A DNA stretch of 43,918 nt, taken from the NCBI GenBank assembly GCA_964531505.1, contig CAZHDT010000003.1, forward strand, positions 1-43,918. Reading direction: 5' to 3'. The notes beneath the pieces were generated by a model. The model was not told the DNA's origin. It did not search any database and saw only the letters and a program-made list of their open reading frames with translations. Within the stretch, counting starts at the first letter, position 1. Each line of letters begins with the position of its first letter. The translations under genes were made by a program, and so were the position numbers. Of the stretch, positions 40,239 through 43,918 are shown one piece after another. This DNA comes from UBA6264 sp964531505. GTDB taxonomy: Bacteria > Patescibacteriota > Patescibacteriia > UBA2591 > UBA6264.

Positions 40239-41162
40239 TTATTTCTTCAAAATTTTGAACCAACTTCTTTTCCCCACTTTTATATTTACTCCTTGTTCAC
40301 CGATTTTTATTTCCTGTTTTTCATCACTTATTTTTTCTTCATTTGCTTTAACCGCGCCCTGTTGAATTAGCCGTCTTAAATCGCTGTTCGATTTTTTGGA
40401 TTCAAAGCAATTTTTCAATATCTCTAAAATATTTTCCGTTTCTTTCTCAAAATAAATTTTTAACATATCTTCCGGGATNNNNNNNNNNNNNNNNNNNNNN
40501 NNNNNNNNNNNNNNNNNNNNNNNNNNNNNNNNNNNNNNNNNNNNNNNNNNNNNNNNNNNNNNNNNNNNNNNNNNNNNNAAATCCGACTCTAAAACAACTG
40601 AATCATAACCTTGTAAAATCGGGTAAATGAGTTCGTGTTCATAAATATCTTCTCCATTTTCAATTCTTTTTCTAAACATTTCTCGAGCTAAAAGTTTTTT
40701 ATGAGTGACAGTTGACATTAAAGAAAGCATCTCTTTTGCCGGCATTTTATCAAACCATTCGGAATTTCGCCTGATTTCAAATAAATCAGGATCATTTTTT
40801 AAAACCAAAGTAGCTTGATCAATAAATGCCTGGGAATTTTTTTTAATTTCGCTTTCAGGAATTAAAGGTCTAGTTTTATTTTTTCCAGTTGGATCGCCAA
40901 TTTGGGTGGTAAAATCGCCAATTAAAAAAATAATTTTATGTCCCAGTTCTTGGAGTTTTCGATACATCCATAAATTAACCGCGTGACCAATGTGAATATC
41001 TGGCGCAGTCACATCAACTCCATACTTCATTCTTAATTGTTTTCCAGAAAGCAAAAACTTTTTTAATTCTTGCAATGAGAATATTTCATCAGTAGTCCGA
41101 GCAAAAGAATCAATTAATTGATCAATTGTTTTTTGGTCGTGAATAATTTTATTTTTCGCCAT
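40239..41162 (-). CDS. tyrS: Tyrosyl-tRNA synthetase, interrupted by an assembly gap
   Basis: N-terminal catalytic part intact to about residue 195: MKYGVDVTAPDIHIGHAVNL (HIGH motif), FLIGDFTTQIGDPTGKN, and PILQGYDSVVLESD. After 100 Ns the sequence resumes at IPEDM, which belongs shortly before the S4 domain (SNSDLRRLIQQGAVKANEEK). The GGTDQ loop, the KMSKS motif and the anticodon-domain start are missing. A complete TyrS of this type has about 400 residues, so roughly 120-140 codons should be in the gap. The frame match across the Ns is chance. It is probably intact in the cell. Confidence 0.92.
   Translation of the reverse strand: MAKNKIIHDQKTIDQLIDSFARTTDEIFSLQELKKFLLSGKQLRMKYGVDVTAPDIHIGHAVNLWMYRKLQELGHKIIFLIGDFTTQIGDPTGKNKTRPLIPESEIKKNSQAFIDQATLVLKNDPDLFEIRRNSEWFDKMPAKEMLSLMSTVTHKKLLAREMFRKRIENGEDIYEHELIYPILQGYDSVVLESDXXXXXXXXXXXXXXXXXXXXXXXXXXXXXXXXXXIPEDMLKIYFEKETENILEILKNCFESKKSNSDLRRLIQQGAVKANEEKISDEKQEIKIGEQGVNIKVGKRSWFKILKK
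40479..40578. other. Assembly gap of unknown true length inside tyrS
   Basis: Exactly 100 N. Unlike the other two gaps, the flanks are not duplicated, so this is true missing sequence, likely near 0.4 kb. Confidence 0.85.
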
Positions 41163-41172
41163 AATTTTATAT

Positions 41173-42270
41173 TTACTCTTTTTTTTCGCAAATCCTCAAA
41201 ACCGCTAACTCTAAAGGTAATTGAGGAATCTCGCTATAGCTAAATTGAATTTTTGTTTTAATGAATTCTTCAATGATAAAAATTAATTCTTTTAATTCCA
41301 TTAAACCGCTTAAATCTTCTATTTTTTTTTGGGTTCCTTTATCTAAACGCCAATAGCGGTCTATTTTTTCTATTGAACCAACTTTGTATAAAAGCATTTT
41401 TCTTAAAATTTCAATCAAGTCGGTGACAAATTGCTCTAAATTTATCCCCTCTTCCAATAGCTGGTTGATATTTTTAATTGAATCTGCGGTTTGTTTTTTA
41501 AAAACTAATTCTAATAATTTTAAAATTGAATCTGTTTGGGTTGGCGGGAGAACTAAAAATGCTTCTTTTTCTGTTATTATTTTTCCATCTAAAGAAAGAA
41601 TTTGGCTTAAAAGACTTTCCGCATCTCTAACACAGCCTTCTGACCGAACCGCAATCGTTTCTAAAACCTTTTCTTCCACTTTAACTTTTTCTTTTTTAGT
41701 AATTCTTTCCAATCTCTTAACAATTTCGTCCAAGCTTACTTTATTAAAATCAAACCGTTGGCAGCGAGAAACTATTGTTTCTGGAAGTTTATGCAATTCA
41801 GTTGTGGCTAGGATAAAAATAACATATTCGGGAGGCTCTTCCAAAGTCTTCAAAAGGGCATTAAAAGCCGAAATGGAAAGCATGTGACATTCGTCAATAA
41901 CAAAAATCTTATATTTCCCCCTACTCGGAGCAATGCGAGCGTATTTAATAATATTTTCCCGAACATTATCCACTCCGGTTTGCGAAGCTGCATCTAATTC
42001 AATTAAATCCATAAAACGATTCCGATTAACCGCTTCGCAATTTTCGCACTGATTACATGGTTCAGACTCCCCCTTTTTTCGATTTAAACAATTAACGCTT
42101 TTCGCTAAAATACGGGAAATAGAAGTTTTGCCTAATCCGCGCGGACCAGTAAAAAGATAAGCATGGGCTACCTTTTCATTTTTAATTTCATTTTCCAATA
42201 TCTGAACGACATTTTTTTGACCAATTATTTCGCTAAAATTTTGAGGGCGATATTTTCGATAAATTACCAT
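41173..42270 (-). CDS. dnaX: DNA polymerase III gamma subunit (DnaX)
   Basis: 365 residues: AAA+ clamp-loader part only, with no tau extension. YRKYRPQNFSEIIGQ at the start, Walker A GPRGLGKTS near 42-50, zinc module C-x8-C-x2-C-x2-C (CLNRKKGESEPCNQCENC), Walker B IDECHMLS, sensor-1 ATTELHKLPETIVSRCQRF, and the helical collar domain to the end. It loads the sliding clamp as part of the clamp loader. A short DnaX without tau must link to DnaE and DnaB by other means, a known feature of several reduced genomes. It lies 10 bases upstream of tyrS and 13 after the ATPase. Confidence 0.95.
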   Translation of the reverse strand: MVIYRKYRPQNFSEIIGQKNVVQILENEIKNEKVAHAYLFTGPRGLGKTSISRILAKSVNCLNRKKGESEPCNQCENCEAVNRNRFMDLIELDAASQTGVDNVRENIIKYARIAPSRGKYKIFVIDECHMLSISAFNALLKTLEEPPEYVIFILATTELHKLPETIVSRCQRFDFNKVSLDEIVKRLERITKKEKVKVEEKVLETIAVRSEGCVRDAESLLSQILSLDGKIITEKEAFLVLPPTQTDSILKLLELVFKKQTADSIKNINQLLEEGINLEQFVTDLIEILRKMLLYKVGSIEKIDRYWRLDKGTQKKIEDLSGLMELKELIFIIEEFIKTKIQFSYSEIPQLPLELAVLRICEKKE

Positions 42271-42283
42271 AAAATAAATTTAT

Positions 42284-43918
42284 TTAAAAATTATTTGGGA
42301 TTTCTTCTTTTACCTCTTCTATTAACTGGGATCTTTGTTTAATTTCCCGTTGAATTAATTCTCTGCTTTTACCATATTTTAATTGAGAAAGATCTTTAAT
42401 CATTTTGCCGACCTCTTGATTACCAGGATAAACATCATAAATATATGGCGGTTTTATGTTAAAAGGCATTAAACTTTGATTATCCACTAATAACTTAATA
42501 TATGCGTTAAAACTTTCCACATTGACTAAATCATGGGCGCTGAAAACCGGCGCAAATTCTTTAGCTAAAAATTCCGCATCTTCAATTCCAATTTTAAAAG
42601 AAACTAAAGTTCCTACTGTGCCAAAAATAGCATCTCTTACTGAAGTGTCCTGATTTTTAACCAACTGCCCGATATATTGATGGGCCATGGTTAAACAAAG
42701 TTTGTATTTTCTTGCTTCCGCTAAAATAACATTAATGCTTTCGGTAATAAAATTCTGAAATTCATCAATGTATAAATAAAAATCTTGTCGTTCACTTTCC
42801 GGAATATCTGTTCTTGAAAGCGCCGCCATTAAAATTTTTCCCATTAAAACCAATCCTAAAAGATAAGCGTTCATATCTCCAATTTTTCCCTTAGAAAGAT
42901 TGATTAAAAGAATCTTTTTTTCGTCCATAATTCGCCGAAAATTAAAAGCGCTTTTTTGCTGGCCAATAATCGGCCACATATAATCGTTGGAAATAAATTG
43001 GGTCAATTTAGAAGTGATATAAGTGGTCATGTTTGCCAAACTGGCTTCGCCGCCCGCCTTTTCTGCTTCTTTTACCCAAAAATCATAAACACTTTGATTT
43101 TTGCAATGTTTTAATTTAAAACGACGGAAATCAGGATCAGATAAAATTTTAGGAATTTCCATTAAAGTCGCCCCACTTTCCGGATGCTCCATTAATAAAA
43201 GCATTGCGTTGCGCATATAATGCTCAAACATAGGTCCGCCTGTATTTTTCAAATCATATAACTTGTCAAAAATATTGATCATCTCGTTAATAACAAAAGT
43301 TTTTTGTTCCGGATATTTGGGGTCAAATTCCATTAAATTCAATCCCATAGGCCTTTCTATATTTGAAGGATCAAAATAAATTACATCCTCCGCTCTTTCC
43401 TTTGGTATTCTTTCTAAAATATCAGCCACTAATTCTCCGTGCGGATCAATCATACAAATACCATCGCCATTTAAAATATCTTGCACTGCCATATAAGCCA
43501 TCAATTTTGATTTTCCAGTCCCGGTCCGACCGATAATATAAGTATGGCGCTGACGGTCATCTTCTTTAAAACGAATTACTTTTTTTTCTCCTCGATAAAT
43601 ATTCTCTCCCAATATAATGCCTTGCTTGGGAATGCCTAATGGCGCTGGAGCTTTTTTCGCGGTAAGCCAGCGAATATTCGGGGTTTCCGTGGTTGATAAA
43701 GGAAAGTGAAAAATACTAGTCATTTCTTCAGTATTAAGGACAAAATAATTTTTTTCGTCAAAATTACGATAAATAAAATTTTCAATAATCTTCTCCTTTT
43801 TCATTTTTTTTCTTTTAAAGCCGTTTCCATATTCATAACCAGTATATTGGGCAAAAGAATTAACGATGTTGTCCAAATAACTTTCCGCAATCACTTTATT
43901 CGGCGCGGAAACAACAAC
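42284..43918 (-). CDS. Conjugation / type IV secretion-type ATPase (TraD/VirD4/DUF87-like), 5' partial
   Basis: The frame is open to the window edge (545 codons present); a GTG at 43894 has coding-like sequence before it (VVVSAPNK), so the real start is outside. Seen: YIIGRTGTGKSKLMAYMAVQ (Walker A) and MIDPHGELVADIL, FDPSN and a VINEMINIFDKLYDL region, then FYLYIDEFQNFITESI (Walker B with catalytic Glu) and MAHQYIGQLVKNQDTSVRDAIFG, and VGTLVSFKIGIEDAEFLAKEF. This is the coupling-protein/TraM-recognition type of hexameric motor. In CPR genomes such genes are chromosomal and probably serve DNA uptake, transfer or secretion, not a whole conjugative plasmid. No other transfer genes are in the window. 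Confidence 0.85.
   Translation of the reverse strand, partial: VVVSAPNKVIAESYLDNIVNSFAQYTGYEYGNGFKRKKMKKEKIIENFIYRNFDEKNYFVLNTEEMTSIFHFPLSTTETPNIRWLTAKKAPAPLGIPKQGIILGENIYRGEKKVIRFKEDDRQRHTYIIGRTGTGKSKLMAYMAVQDILNGDGICMIDPHGELVADILERIPKERAEDVIYFDPSNIERPMGLNLMEFDPKYPEQKTFVINEMINIFDKLYDLKNTGGPMFEHYMRNAMLLLMEHPESGATLMEIPKILSDPDFRRFKLKHCKNQSVYDFWVKEAEKAGGEASLANMTTYITSKLTQFISNDYMWPIIGQQKSAFNFRRIMDEKKILLINLSKGKIGDMNAYLLGLVLMGKILMAALSRTDIPESERQDFYLYIDEFQNFITESINVILAEARKYKLCLTMAHQYIGQLVKNQDTSVRDAIFGTVGTLVSFKIGIEDAEFLAKEFAPVFSAHDLVNVESFNAYIKLLVDNQSLMPFNIKPPYIYDVYPGNQEVGKMIKDLSQLKYGKSRELIQREIKQRSQLIEEVKEEIPNNF

Noticed and set aside
41384..41887. 167-codon plus-strand ORF
   Set aside because: Antisense shadow of dnaX, which has all its motifs; no family resemblance in the shadow.
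1..43918. CRISPR array, insertion sequence, prophage or rRNA operon
   Set aside because: No regularly spaced repeats, transposase, integrase, phage structural genes or rRNA-like sequence were seen. The conjugation-type ATPase stands alone and is common on CPR chromosomes.

Overview
The window is AT-rich bacterial DNA that looks like a chromosomal scaffold from a Candidate Phyla Radiation (Patescibacteria, Parcubacteria-like) organism. The reasons are the gene content and compact layout: a RuBisCO of the archaeal/CPR form III type beside a ribose-1,5-bisphosphate isomerase, pyruvate phosphate dikinase, a DUF5679 zinc ribbon, a Gmad2/GerMN surface protein, gamma-only DnaX, many small exported proteins, and few biosynthetic genes. 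TGA is used as a stop (end of the AlkD-like gene), so code 11 fits. Shine-Dalgarno sequences are mostly absent. Several promoters are near-consensus -35/-10 pairs, often with an extended TGn before the -10.

Layout. 1-2280 (+): R15P isomerase (cut by the window edge) and RuBisCO, closed by a terminator shared with the opposing operon. 2291-7651 (-): clpB, a lysozyme-like repeat protein, a degenerate LigB-like protein and lemA. 7952-11784 (+): glycosyltransferase, gltX, an EnvC-like M23 peptidase and a small membrane protein. 11937-14896 (-): DUF5679 protein, polX and ftsQ. 14959-20968 (-): histidine kinase, response regulator, truB, M23 peptidase and M16 peptidase. 21019-28416 (-): ppdK, small membrane proteins, an orphan 127-aa gene, alkD-like, rarA and an exported repeat-rich coiled-coil protein. 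28434-34472 (-): an ECF sigma factor, a membrane protein, a MacAB-like exporter and a small exported protein, probably one operon. 34559-37899 (-): Gmad2/GerMN protein, a small structured gene or RNA at about 35586-35889, a PspC protein and a frameshifted ZIP transporter. 37923-43918 (-): rlmN, a RelE/RHH toxin-antitoxin pair, a CPICQ-motif protein, tRNA-Gln, tyrS (gap inside), dnaX and a conjugation-type ATPase cut by the window edge.

How the genes fit together. The R15P isomerase and RuBisCO would turn ribose 1,5-bisphosphate from nucleotide salvage into 3-phosphoglycerate, and PpdK sits lower in the same glycolytic route. Much of the rest concerns the cell envelope: two M23 peptidases, a lysozyme-like protein, FtsQ, LemA, PspC, a membrane sensor kinase and a sigma-linked exporter.

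Assembly caveats. There are three 100-N gaps. Two are flanked by the same 55 bases on both sides, so they are contig overlaps that were not merged; collapsing the first restores one 622-codon adaptor protein. The third removes the centre of tyrS and probably hides about 0.4 kb. A one-base shift in an A8 tract splits the ZIP transporter.

The most unusual element is the 35.6-35.9 kb locus. It has a strong promoter, a GGGAGG ribosome site inside a start-codon hairpin, two upstream copies of a sequence complementary to the start codon, several long hairpins inside a 58-codon ORF, and a GC-rich terminator overlapping the stop codon.
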